Origin: UBA4416 sp044238845
GTDB taxonomy: Bacteria > Bacteroidota > Bacteroidia > B-17B0 > Aurantibacillaceae
DNA length: 64,000 nt
Assembly (NCBI GenBank): GCA_044238845.1
Contig: JBIICN010000002.1
Coordinates: forward strand, 111,137 to 175,136
Reading direction: 5' to 3'
Shown here: in pieces, positions 1 through 7,419 of the stretch
How positions within the stretch are numbered: position 1 is the first letter of the stretch
Layout of the letters: the number at the start of each line of letters is the position of its first letter
The notes under the pieces: generated by a model
Told to the model about the DNA's origin: nothing
Seen by the model: the letters and a program-made list of their open reading frames with translations, nothing else
Databases searched by the model: none
Position numbers and translations under genes: made by a program

Positions 1-628
1 CCCATTGTACTTCATAACGTTCATCAAGTTGCTCAAGAATAGCAAGTCGTAAAGACTGTCGTGCAATATGCATATTGTTACGCCTCGGCGATGTTTTTTC
101 ATTTGACTGCAGCCATTTTCTCATGCCCCATTCACCAACTATTTTTCCTTCTGTATTATGAACCACGTGTCTTGTTGAAACCACTCCTTTGTCTAAAGAT
201 AAAATACCCAAGGCCTCAATAGCTTTAGTAGCTTGTTGCAAGGTGAGACCATAGCCTTGTGATCTTGCATCGAAGTTATTATCGCGTTCATATAATGTAA
301 AAGGAATGCCGCGATGCATACACGCCACCGCTAAAGCGACGCCTCCAATACCAGCGCCAATAATAGCAACATGAGGAAAGTTTGTTGTATCAGCTATTGG
401 AGGGTTATTTGAATGTACTAATCCAGTTCCTTGGCAATTTAAACAAGAAATTAAAGGGCTTTTAGGACGAACGGGTGCAACGCCTTCTCCATTTGTTTTT
501 TCAAATTCAGTAATTGAATTTTGGTAATGGAGTCGCACTTTTTTGCGAAGCCTTTGGCTTTTTTTGCCTCGTCCTTTACATTCGGGGCAAATCGTCCAGC
601 TAGCTTTTTCGTTTATCTCCTTTTTCAA
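1..628 (-). CDS. FAD-dependent monooxygenase with N-terminal zinc-motif segment (partial, runs off window)
   Basis: Reads from a TTG at 628 directly behind an in-frame double stop, and leaves the window at base 1 after about 209 residues. Residues 14-21 and 62-69 are two CxxCxGxG motifs (CPECKGRG and CLNCQGTG), the pattern of a DnaJ-type zinc centre. From residue 87 an FAD-binding Rossmann fold begins (IIGAGIGG at 89-96, then the acidic residue of LYERD, E114). The downstream part resembles class A flavin monooxygenases of the UbiH/PHBH fold. The four cysteines probably bind zinc, but their role is unknown. The gene starts 9 bases after the stop of the GIY-YIG gene on the same strand, so the two may be co-transcribed. 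No ATG lies near the start, so TTG is inferred. Substrate cannot be told; the C-terminal part is outside the window. Confidence 0.8.
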   Translation of the reverse strand, partial: MKKEINEKASWTICPECKGRGKKSQRLRKKVRLHYQNSITEFEKTNGEGVAPVRPKSPLISCLNCQGTGLVHSNNPPIADTTNFPHVAIIGAGIGGVALAVACMHRGIPFTLYERDNNFDARSQGYGLTLQQATKAIEALGILSLDKGVVSTRHVVHNTEGKIVGEWGMRKWLQSNEKTSPRRNNMHIARQSLRLAILEQLDERYEVQW

Positions 629-637
629 TTTTTTTTA

Positions 638-1519
638 TTAGTTATTCATTATTCTTTCTTGAATATCTTTAAATGTTTTACCGTCTTTATTTACCCATTC
701 GGTAAAACCGTTAGAATTTCTGCCTAAAACCATGTTAGAAGCAGCACTAGGGCTATTGAAAATTGCATCTTCGGCAAAAATTAATTTATCATTACCTTCT
801 ACTAAAATTTTTGTTTCAAGAAGTTTCTTCCTCATACTCCTGTATGTGTCAGTGGTAGATGGCGATAAATCTTTTTTTGCTTCACTTCCTTTTGGAACAA
901 TATATCCTTGATCTGTTTCAATCATTGAAGCATTAAATGTTTTTGTTTTAATGAAATATATCTCTTGATTAATTTCTTTTTCCGATTTTGTTTCTTGATC
1001 TAATTGTTTAAAAGTGGATGGAATTAAAAATTTAAAACCCATAACGGGTAGTATTAATTTCATTTGTTCAAGAAAGTACTCCATGTCAGAAATATCTGCT
1101 TCATGTAAAGTAGGTAAGCTAGGAGAATTACTATTTTCAATTTGAGCAGTTTTTGCTTCTAACGCTAATTGCACAATTCTAGCTTCTAAATATTTTATTT
1201 GAGTTTTGGTCAATAATTCGTCTTTGCTAACAAAAAAGATTAATTCTTTAAAGTCTTTATTAGGGTCGCTTAAATGTTGTTTTAATCTATTTCTAATATT
1301 TTCTGCTTCACCGATGTATATTTTTTCATCAAAAGCATCATCAGTGGGATCTCCTTTTAGACAATAAATACCTGGATTATCAAACTCTGGTCTAGTCATT
1401 ATTTTATTTACAGACGCTCTTGGACTGTATATAGCTTTACCTACCCAATTACCGATTTCACTAAGTCGCGGACCGTATTCTGTCCCATCAATCATGTATA
1501 CTGTAAGTTTCTTACCCAT
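638..1519 (-). CDS. GIY-YIG nuclease-like protein with DUF4357 domain
   Basis: 293 residues. The GIY-YIG core is visible as GIYCLKG near residue 50 and KIYIGEAENIRNRLKQH near residue 67, including the R and H that normally follow. The last ~90 residues match the DUF4357 type, a domain often joined to GIY-YIG in bacterial proteins and near restriction or mobile loci. Family knowledge suggests a DNA-cleaving or DNA-binding role, but the cellular function of this architecture is unproven. No methylase or restriction gene is next to it. It ends just before the FAD monooxygenase gene on the same strand. Confidence 0.85.
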   Translation of the reverse strand: MGKKLTVYMIDGTEYGPRLSEIGNWVGKAIYSPRASVNKIMTRPEFDNPGIYCLKGDPTDDAFDEKIYIGEAENIRNRLKQHLSDPNKDFKELIFFVSKDELLTKTQIKYLEARIVQLALEAKTAQIENSNSPSLPTLHEADISDMEYFLEQMKLILPVMGFKFLIPSTFKQLDQETKSEKEINQEIYFIKTKTFNASMIETDQGYIVPKGSEAKKDLSPSTTDTYRSMRKKLLETKILVEGNDKLIFAEDAIFNSPSAASNMVLGRNSNGFTEWVNKDGKTFKDIQERIMNN

Positions 1520-1570
1520 AGTTTAGCTCCAATTAAATTTGATATTTGTAGTAATTACCTGTTCTTCTAA

Positions 1571-1599
1571 AAAAAAGCTACCACATTTGTGATAGCTTT
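1571..1599 (-). terminator. Rho-independent terminator after the DUF349 gene
   Basis: On the minus strand the arms AAAGCTA and TAGCTTT, with an inner CAC/GTG pairing, are followed by a run of T. It lies about 30 bases past the DUF349 stop and separates that gene from the GIY-YIG gene. Confidence 0.75.
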
Positions 1600-1603
1600 C
1601 TAT

Positions 1604-1627
1604 TGTTCTCGACTACGCTCGAACTGA
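1604..1627. repeat. Short dispersed-repeat-like segment with TCGA..TCGA palindrome
   Basis: The stretch CTCGACTACGCTCGAACTG lies between the DUF349 stop and its terminator. I recognise very similar strings as frequent intergenic repeats in Bacteroidota genomes. Only one copy is seen here, so the repeat assignment rests on family knowledge. Confidence 0.4.
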
Positions 1628-1629
1628 CA

Positions 1630-3363
1630 TTACTTCGCTTCCATTTCAGCAGGCTTGAGTTTATTCAACTCTGCCATTACCATTTTGCGTTTGTCGTTTA
1701 ACTCAGCAATTTTTTGTTTTTCAGCGTTAATTTTATCTTCTATTTCTTTCATAAAAGGATTTACTCCTTTACTACTTGTTTTAAAGAAACCTAAGTTGTT
1801 ATCGTAAGTTTTAATACGGCCATTAATTTCATCAATTTGTTTTTTGAAATATTCTGCTTCTTTCTTTAATGCTAATTCAGGGCTTTCTCCATTAGATAAA
1901 CGCTCTAACTTCGTTTTAAATTGCATCATGAATTTTTCAGTAGCACTCACATTCATTTTATCATACAATTCGTCTAAGCGATTATAAAACGCATCATTCA
2001 CACGTTTTTTATCTTTCATTGGCACCATGCCTGCGGCATTCCAATCGGCAGAGAATTGTTTTAGTGCGGCGTGGTTAGCTGCTAAATCTTCTGATAAATT
2101 AAAGTCTTGTAATTTTTTCAATAACTCTTCTTTAGCAACTAAGTTATTATCAAAGCTGGCGTCAATGGCTCCGAAATGAGCTTTCTTAGCGTCAAAAAAG
2201 TGATTACATGCGGCACGAAACTGATTAAATAATTTGGTTTCATCACCACCTGCATGAGGTACTTTTTTCCAAGCGTCTTGTAATTTAATTAAAGCTAAAC
2301 CTGTTTTTTGCCAATCAGTGCTTTCTTTTAAAGCATTTGCTTTAGCAATTAATTCTTGTTTTTGAGTTTTAATCACGCCCATTTTTTCGTGTACTACACT
2401 AAAAAAGGCTTTCTTCTTTTCAAAAAACGAATCACATAATTCTCTAAACTCTGCCCAAACTTTGTCATTGTCTTTTGCGTTAGCTCTGCCAATGCCTTTC
2501 CATTCGGTTTGTAATGCTACTAACTCGTTGGTTAAATTATTCCAAACCTGTCCGCTAGCCGTTTCAGATTTTGTGATAATCGCTTTAATTTTCTCCAACA
2601 ATTCTTTTTTGCTATTTAAATTCGCTTCTTTTTCTTCTTCAACCGAATTATAATGTGCTTTTAATTTTGAGTAAGCTTCTTCTAAAGCCGCTCTAAAACT
2701 ACCTTTCAACTCATCCCATTTATCATTAGGCACTGGCCCAATATCTTCCCAATCGTTACGGTAAATTTTAATTAAGCGTTCAGCTTCTTTAATATTTTCT
2801 TGATTTTTTAAGCCTTTGATTTTTTCTAATAACTCTGTTTTTAATTCGTAGTTACGTTTTAAATCATGCTCTTGTAATTGTTTAGATAAACTTAACTTGT
2901 AGTTAAATTCTTCAATCGCTTTACTATAATCTGCTTGATTCTCTTTGTATTTGTGAGGAGACACAGCACCAGTTGCTTTCCATTGTGCTTGTAATTCTAC
3001 TAATTTTTTAATAGCAGCGCCAATGTTATCACTAACCTGACTTAAGTCGTTTATTTTATTAATAATCTCTTGGCGAATCACTAAGTTTTTACCTTGTTCA
3101 ATTGCTAAGCGAGCATCTTCTTCTTTTTTCTTTTTTTCGATTTTGTCAATCAACTCCGAAATTTTAACATCTTCGGGAGATTTGGCATATTCAAATTCTT
3201 TTGCTTTGCCGCCTTCTTCAACAAATTCTTGTTTCGCTTTTTCAAATTCGGCTGTCCACAATTTTTGATACTCTTTTTGCAGAGTGCGCATTTGGTGAGC
3301 AACAGCACTAGCTTCAGGTTGCTGAAGCATTTCTTCCAGTTTTGTAATAATTACGTTTTTCAT
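1630..3363 (-). CDS. DUF349 domain-containing protein
   Basis: 577 residues, highly charged and helical throughout. Tandem units carry the DUF349 hallmark of a Trp in a helix followed by GxxP or a similar turn (QAQWKATGAVSPHK, RNDWEDIGPVPNDKWDEL, QTEWKGIGRANAKDND, DAWKKVPHAGGDET, SADWNAAGMVPMKDKKRVND), about one per 70 residues. The last ~70 residues are a predicted coiled coil. DUF349 proteins are widespread in Bacteroidota and their function is not settled. No signal peptide is present, so it is probably cytoplasmic. It is divergent from mutS2 and ends at a strong terminator. Confidence 0.9.
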   Translation of the reverse strand: MKNVIITKLEEMLQQPEASAVAHQMRTLQKEYQKLWTAEFEKAKQEFVEEGGKAKEFEYAKSPEDVKISELIDKIEKKKKEEDARLAIEQGKNLVIRQEIINKINDLSQVSDNIGAAIKKLVELQAQWKATGAVSPHKYKENQADYSKAIEEFNYKLSLSKQLQEHDLKRNYELKTELLEKIKGLKNQENIKEAERLIKIYRNDWEDIGPVPNDKWDELKGSFRAALEEAYSKLKAHYNSVEEEKEANLNSKKELLEKIKAIITKSETASGQVWNNLTNELVALQTEWKGIGRANAKDNDKVWAEFRELCDSFFEKKKAFFSVVHEKMGVIKTQKQELIAKANALKESTDWQKTGLALIKLQDAWKKVPHAGGDETKLFNQFRAACNHFFDAKKAHFGAIDASFDNNLVAKEELLKKLQDFNLSEDLAANHAALKQFSADWNAAGMVPMKDKKRVNDAFYNRLDELYDKMNVSATEKFMMQFKTKLERLSNGESPELALKKEAEYFKKQIDEINGRIKTYDNNLGFFKTSSKGVNPFMKEIEDKINAEKQKIAELNDKRKMVMAELNKLKPAEMEAK

Positions 3364-3424
3364 TTTGTAATAAACCTTTCTTTAGGGTTTTTGTTTTTAA
3401 TTTATAATGATGTTAGTAAATCAA

Positions 3425-3558
3425 TTAACCACATAGACACATAGTTTTATATCGTTTAAAGTTTGATATAGAAAGCTTCGCTTTTCTCATAGTGTGATAC
3501 TTTGTATGAAAAATTTAACTTTTAATACTCTATATTTTCTATGTTACTATGTGTTTAA
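3425..3558. repeat. Inverted-repeat element between DUF349 gene and mutS2
   Basis: The 297-base gap between the divergent DUF349 and mutS2 genes holds imperfect 20-bp terminal inverted repeats (3425-3444 and 3539-3558, 17 of 20 positions complementary, core CATAG repeated). An internal hairpin has arms AAAGC/GCTTT at 3472-3484. The CATAGACACATAG type of string is, from memory, a common dispersed intergenic element in Bacteroidota. No ORF is inside it. The rest of the gap is AT-rich and must hold the promoters of both genes, which I could not place with confidence. Confidence 0.55.
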
Positions 3559-3660
3559 ATAATTAATTTATTTAACCTACCAAAAATAAAGGAAAAATTT
3601 AGTTTACAAAACTTTCAAGGTGTTTTTTTATATAAATAAAAGGTTAATTTTATTGCTGAA

Positions 3661-5742
3661 ATGAATATCATAGAGTCCGAAGCCCTCGAATTATTAGAGT
3701 TTTATAAAATTAAAAAATACGTTACTGATTTTTGTCATAGTAGCGGCGCTAAAAACAAAGCATCACAGATTTCTGTTTTTGCTAATCACGAAAACTTAAC
3801 CACTGAATTACATCGTGTTTCTGAATTAAAAAATACATTTAGTAGCGATTCTTTTTTTCCTGACATTCAATTTCAGGATTTCAGGAAAGAGGCTTCTTTA
3901 TTGGGTTTAGACGGAAGTATGCTTACCGAAGAACAATTTTTGTTAATTAAACAAGCAACCGAAATTAGTAATACTGCTATTCGTTTTCTAAAAAACAAGA
4001 AACAAACATTGCCTTATTTATCACAATTAGCTGATGAATTAGAGGATAATAAAATCATCATCACAGAGATTGATCGCATTATTGATTTTGATGCGACCGT
4101 AAAAAATTCAGCTTCCAAAGAATTGCAAAAAATTCGTAAAGATTTGTCGGAGAAAAGAAGAGAGAGTGATGCGAAGTTTGATAGACAGGTGAATGAACTA
4201 CGAAAGCTAGGATTTATCAGAGATAACGAAGAAAGTTTTTTTAATGGCAGAAGAACCTTAGCCGTATTAGTTGAATACAAATCGGAAGTGAGTGGGTTTG
4301 TCCATAATAAAAGCGAAACTGGGAAAACTATTTTTATTGAACCTGGGGCTACTATTAATATCAATAATGATATTGCTGAATTAGAAATTGATGAGCGCAG
4401 AGAAATCAATCGCATCCTTCGTGAGTTATCTGATACACTTCGTCCGTATGCGTTTCAATTAAAACAGTATGATGAATTATTAATTGAATTAGACTTTTTA
4501 AAAGCCAAGGCTAAGTTTGCGCAAATCATTAATGCTACTTTGCCAAGTATTTCAGCTACTTCCGAATTAAAATTAAGTAAGGCGTATCATCCAATTTTGT
4601 TTTTACAAAATAAGGAACTCAAAAAGAAAACAGTGCCATTAAACATTCATTTGAATGCTGAAAATCATTTGGTAGTGATTTCTGGCCCGAATGCTGGTGG
4701 GAAATCAATCACTTTAAAAACAGTGGGTTTATTACAAACCATGTTGCAAAGTGGATTGTTAGTTTGCGTAGCAGAAAACTCAGTGATGAGTTTCTTTAAA
4801 CACGTTTTAATTGATATTGGAGATACGCAAAGTATCGAACATGAATTGAGTACCTACAGCGCTCGATTAAAAAATATGATTTCGATCTTAAAAACGGTGA
4901 ATGCGCAAACATTGATTTTAATGGATGAGTTTGGTAGTGGTACCGATCCTGAGTTAGGAGGAGCGATGGCAGAGGTTGTGTTAGAGGAATTAGTAAAATC
5001 AAAAACTTTTGGAATTATTACTACACATTTTCCGAATGTGAAATTACTCGCCAATAAATTGGATGGTGTTTTAAATGGCAGTATGTTATTTGATTTAGAA
5101 ACATTAGACCCAAAATATATTTTAACTGTTGGAGAACCAGGAAGTAGTTACACCTTTGAAGTTGCAGAAAGAGTTGGCTTTCCAAAGGATTTGATTACAC
5201 GAGCTAAAGCGAAAATTGATACTGACAAAGTTGATTTAAATGTTTTATTAGCAGAAGTTCAGCAACAAAAAACTAAACTGGCTGAAGCGGTTGAGCGAAC
5301 CGAGCATGAAGAATTTTTAAGGAAAATTTCGAAAGAAAAATACGAAGTGTTGTCTGCTAATTTTAGAGATAAAATAGACAGAGAAAGAGAACGCAAAATT
5401 GAACTGGCTCGTTTAGCAGATTTCGGACAAAAGTATTTGCGTTTGATGGAAGAGTGGAATAAAAACGAAGATCGTAAAATGGTGATTAAGCGTTTTATTG
5501 ATGGTATTACTGCTGAAACCAATAAACGCAAAGAACTTGCTAAACAACATAAACGCGATAATTTTGCGGAGAAAAAAGTGGCTCGTATTAAGCCATTGTT
5601 AAAAGTTGGAAGTAAGGTCAAAATTTTAAATAGCAGCGAGATTGGTGTGGTAAATGAAATAAAAGACGAGAAAGTAAACATCACTTTCGGTATTTTAAAA
5701 ATGACGGTTAATATGGAGAATCTTGAATTGGTTAGGGATTAA
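3661..5742 (+). CDS. mutS2: MutS2-type ATPase lacking the Smr domain
   Basis: 693 residues. A MutS core and lever region with a coiled coil (about 130-190) is followed by an ABC-type ATPase domain: Walker A GPNAGGKS at 342-349 and Walker B MDEFGSGTDPE around D422/E423, then a THFPNVK switch. A second coiled coil (about 520-620) leads to a small beta-rich KOW-like tail (VGSKVKILNSSEIGVV). MutS2 proteins act on branched DNA or on collided ribosomes rather than in mismatch repair. The C-terminal Smr nuclease domain of the Bacillus form is absent, and the frame stops cleanly with no Smr-like sequence downstream. The N-terminal mismatch-recognition domain of MutS is also absent, as expected for MutS2. 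Confidence 0.88.
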   Translation: MNIIESEALELLEFYKIKKYVTDFCHSSGAKNKASQISVFANHENLTTELHRVSELKNTFSSDSFFPDIQFQDFRKEASLLGLDGSMLTEEQFLLIKQATEISNTAIRFLKNKKQTLPYLSQLADELEDNKIIITEIDRIIDFDATVKNSASKELQKIRKDLSEKRRESDAKFDRQVNELRKLGFIRDNEESFFNGRRTLAVLVEYKSEVSGFVHNKSETGKTIFIEPGATININNDIAELEIDERREINRILRELSDTLRPYAFQLKQYDELLIELDFLKAKAKFAQIINATLPSISATSELKLSKAYHPILFLQNKELKKKTVPLNIHLNAENHLVVISGPNAGGKSITLKTVGLLQTMLQSGLLVCVAENSVMSFFKHVLIDIGDTQSIEHELSTYSARLKNMISILKTVNAQTLILMDEFGSGTDPELGGAMAEVVLEELVKSKTFGIITTHFPNVKLLANKLDGVLNGSMLFDLETLDPKYILTVGEPGSSYTFEVAERVGFPKDLITRAKAKIDTDKVDLNVLLAEVQQQKTKLAEAVERTEHEEFLRKISKEKYEVLSANFRDKIDRERERKIELARLADFGQKYLRLMEEWNKNEDRKMVIKRFIDGITAETNKRKELAKQHKRDNFAEKKVARIKPLLKVGSKVKILNSSEIGVVNEIKDEKVNITFGILKMTVNMENLELVRD

Positions 5743-5757
5743 GACCTCACCCTCGGT

Positions 5758-5778
5758 CCCTCTCCTAAAAGGAGAGGG
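5758..5778. repeat. Perfect 9-bp palindrome CCCTCTCCT-AAA-AGGAGAGGG
   Basis: It lies 16 bases after the mutS2 stop. This G/C-rich palindrome stands out in an AT-rich genome and matches a type I know as a frequent intergenic repeat in Bacteroidota. It could act as a transcript-end hairpin for mutS2, but no T-run follows. Confidence 0.6.
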
Positions 5779-5801
5779 AAGATTAGATGTAAAATAGATT
5801 A

Positions 5802-6671
5802 GTGATACAAATAAAAAATATTATACTTTATCCTTTGCGCTCTTTGCGAAAAAACTTCGCGTACTTTGCGGTTAAATATTTTCTTCTTTCCTCATTTATC
5901 TCTTTTTCTCAAAACCCAATCATCATAGCCCACCGAGGCGCTAGTGCCTATGCTCCCGAAAATACGCTGACAGCTTTTGAAAAAGCAATCCAAATGGGTG
6001 CACTAGTTATCGAAACAGATGTGCATCAAACCAACGATAGCGTAGTGGTTATTATGCACGATCTAAGTGTGGATAGAACAACCTATCGCAAAGGATTAAT
6101 AAAAGATATATCCTCAAAAGATTTCAAGGAACTTATTATAAAAACGAGACAGTCTAATAAACGGAGTAGAAGAAAATACCAAGTTGTAGAACAGTTGTAT
6201 CGTCCTCCAACACTTGAAGAAGCTATCATAGCTATTAACGGGAGATGTAAATTATTGATTGAACTTAAAAAAGGAAATTCTTATTATCCAAATATCGAAA
6301 AACATATTGTGGATTTAATAACTAAATACAATGCTCAAAGTTGGATAAGTACTATTCATTCGTTTGAAAAAGAACCTTTAATGAATATCGCAAAAAGAGA
6401 TAGTAGCATTAACCTTCAAAAGTTGATTGTGTTTAATTTGCCTTTAGTGAGTTTTAATTTTGATAAGCACTTTAATAAAGATGATTTTAAAAATTGGGAA
6501 GGCGTTAATGTGTATTATAAATTTTGTAGTAAACGTGTCATTCGAAAAATTCATAAACTTGGCAAAACGGTTTATGTTTGGACGGTGAATAGTCCTCGAA
6601 AAGCACGTAAATTAGCTAAAAGAGGCGTAGATGGTATTATTACAAATAAACCTGACATTTTAACGTTATAG
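5802..6671 (+). CDS. Glycerophosphodiester phosphodiesterase, secreted
   Basis: 289 residues from the GTG at 5802. The GDPD signature is clear: AHRGASAYAPENTL near residues 43-56, ETDVHQTND with metal-binding E/D, then MHDLSVDRTT. The C-terminus has the VWTVNSPRKARKLAKRGVDGIITNKP barrel end, cut here in two halves: WTVN and GVDGIITNKP. It hydrolyses glycerophosphodiesters to glycerol-3-phosphate and an alcohol. An N-terminal hydrophobic stretch (YFLLSSFISFSQ) suggests export. There is no ATG before the domain; in-frame TTG codons at 5835 and 5844 are alternative starts, and the latter gives a compact signal peptide. The first ~24 codons overlap a repeat-like DNA element (see 5833-5870). Confidence 0.88.
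   Translation: MIQIKNIILYPLRSLRKNFAYFAVKYFLLSSFISFSQNPIIIAHRGASAYAPENTLTAFEKAIQMGALVIETDVHQTNDSVVVIMHDLSVDRTTYRKGLIKDISSKDFKELIIKTRQSNKRSRRKYQVVEQLYRPPTLEEAIIAINGRCKLLIELKKGNSYYPNIEKHIVDLITKYNAQSWISTIHSFEKEPLMNIAKRDSSINLQKLIVFNLPLVSFNFDKHFNKDDFKNWEGVNVYYKFCSKRVIRKIHKLGKTVYVWTVNSPRKARKLAKRGVDGIITNKPDILTL
5833..5870. repeat. CTTTGCG-type dispersed repeat inside the 5' end of a gene
   Basis: Four heptamers CTTTGCG (5833, 5842, 5864) or CTTCGCG (5855) are arranged as two pairs 9 bp apart, the pairs offset by 22 bp. Strings of this type are common dispersed intergenic elements in many bacteria, including Bacteroidota. Here the element is read in frame as part of the signal-peptide region of the GDPD gene. 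Confidence 0.55.
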
Positions 6672-6687
6672 TATCTGTTACCAAAAT

Positions 6688-6707
6688 GTGTTATATTAGT
6701 ATAACAC
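6688..6707 (+). terminator. Perfect 8-bp hairpin after the GDPD gene
   Basis: GTGTTATA-TTAG-TATAACAC is a perfect dyad 17 bases after the GDPD stop. It is AT-rich and lacks a long T-run, so it is a weak terminator at best or an operator for the following lipoprotein gene. Confidence 0.4.
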
Positions 6708-6731
6708 TAGTTTCATTTAAATTATAGCTTT

Positions 6732-7349
6732 TTGCGATTAACTATTTACATTCTTGTTATTTGTTTGTTTAGTTCTTGTGCTATACATCATGAATTTCCT
6801 TTTATTTGTTTTAAAGGTAGTTGTGTGAAGCAACAATTTAGTATGAAGCCTTTGAAAAAAAGAATTCAAATTGCGATGGGCGGTCAAAAACGAAAACTGC
6901 GGGCTTCACAAGGTAGTTCAAAAAGTATTTCTAGGAAATCCGCTCCTTCAAAGGATAATGATTTTAAAAACAAATCAACTACAGATAGTACTAGAAAAGA
7001 TTCTGTTGCAAGTTCAAATTTAGAAGGTTATGGCTTAACGGTAATGGATACGGTCGTGAGGATTTACTACGAAGGATTAACAGACAGTGTTTTGAACATG
7101 TACAAAAAAATAATTCAGTCTTTTGTGTCTAGAACGGGAACTAATCATATTTCCGAAATTTCATTAACCGATTATTATTCAAAAGAGGGTTTTACCGAAG
7201 TATCTGTTAAGTCTGATATCGGTGATTATTTGTTGAAAATTGGGGTTTCCAAATATCGTGTCTTATGGTCAAAAAATAAATGTTTAAAGCCTGAAAATGA
7301 AGCACATTGGCCTAAAAAACTGCTGTATTTAGAAATTCGGTTTCATTAA
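6732..7349 (+). CDS. Hypothetical lipoprotein
   Basis: 205 residues from a TTG at 6732; no ATG fits and the signal peptide begins exactly there. A hydrophobic stretch ends in a lipobox (CLFSSC, lipidated Cys at 16), so it is probably anchored in a membrane. Residues 40-95 are basic and Ser/Lys rich with no predicted fold. The C-terminal ~110 residues (ISEISLTDYYSKEGFTEVSV and onward) look folded. I do not recognise the family. It has no close operon partner: the receptor gene starts 70 bases later. Confidence 0.65.
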   Translation: MRLTIYILVICLFSSCAIHHEFPFICFKGSCVKQQFSMKPLKKRIQIAMGGQKRKLRASQGSSKSISRKSAPSKDNDFKNKSTTDSTRKDSVASSNLEGYGLTVMDTVVRIYYEGLTDSVLNMYKKIIQSFVSRTGTNHISEISLTDYYSKEGFTEVSVKSDIGDYLLKIGVSKYRVLWSKNKCLKPENEAHWPKKLLYLEIRFH

Positions 7350-7419
7350 TCTAAAAATAAAAAGAAACTAATTCAATTACAAGATGTAACTTTTGGATAA
7401 AATGGTATTATACTAGCTT

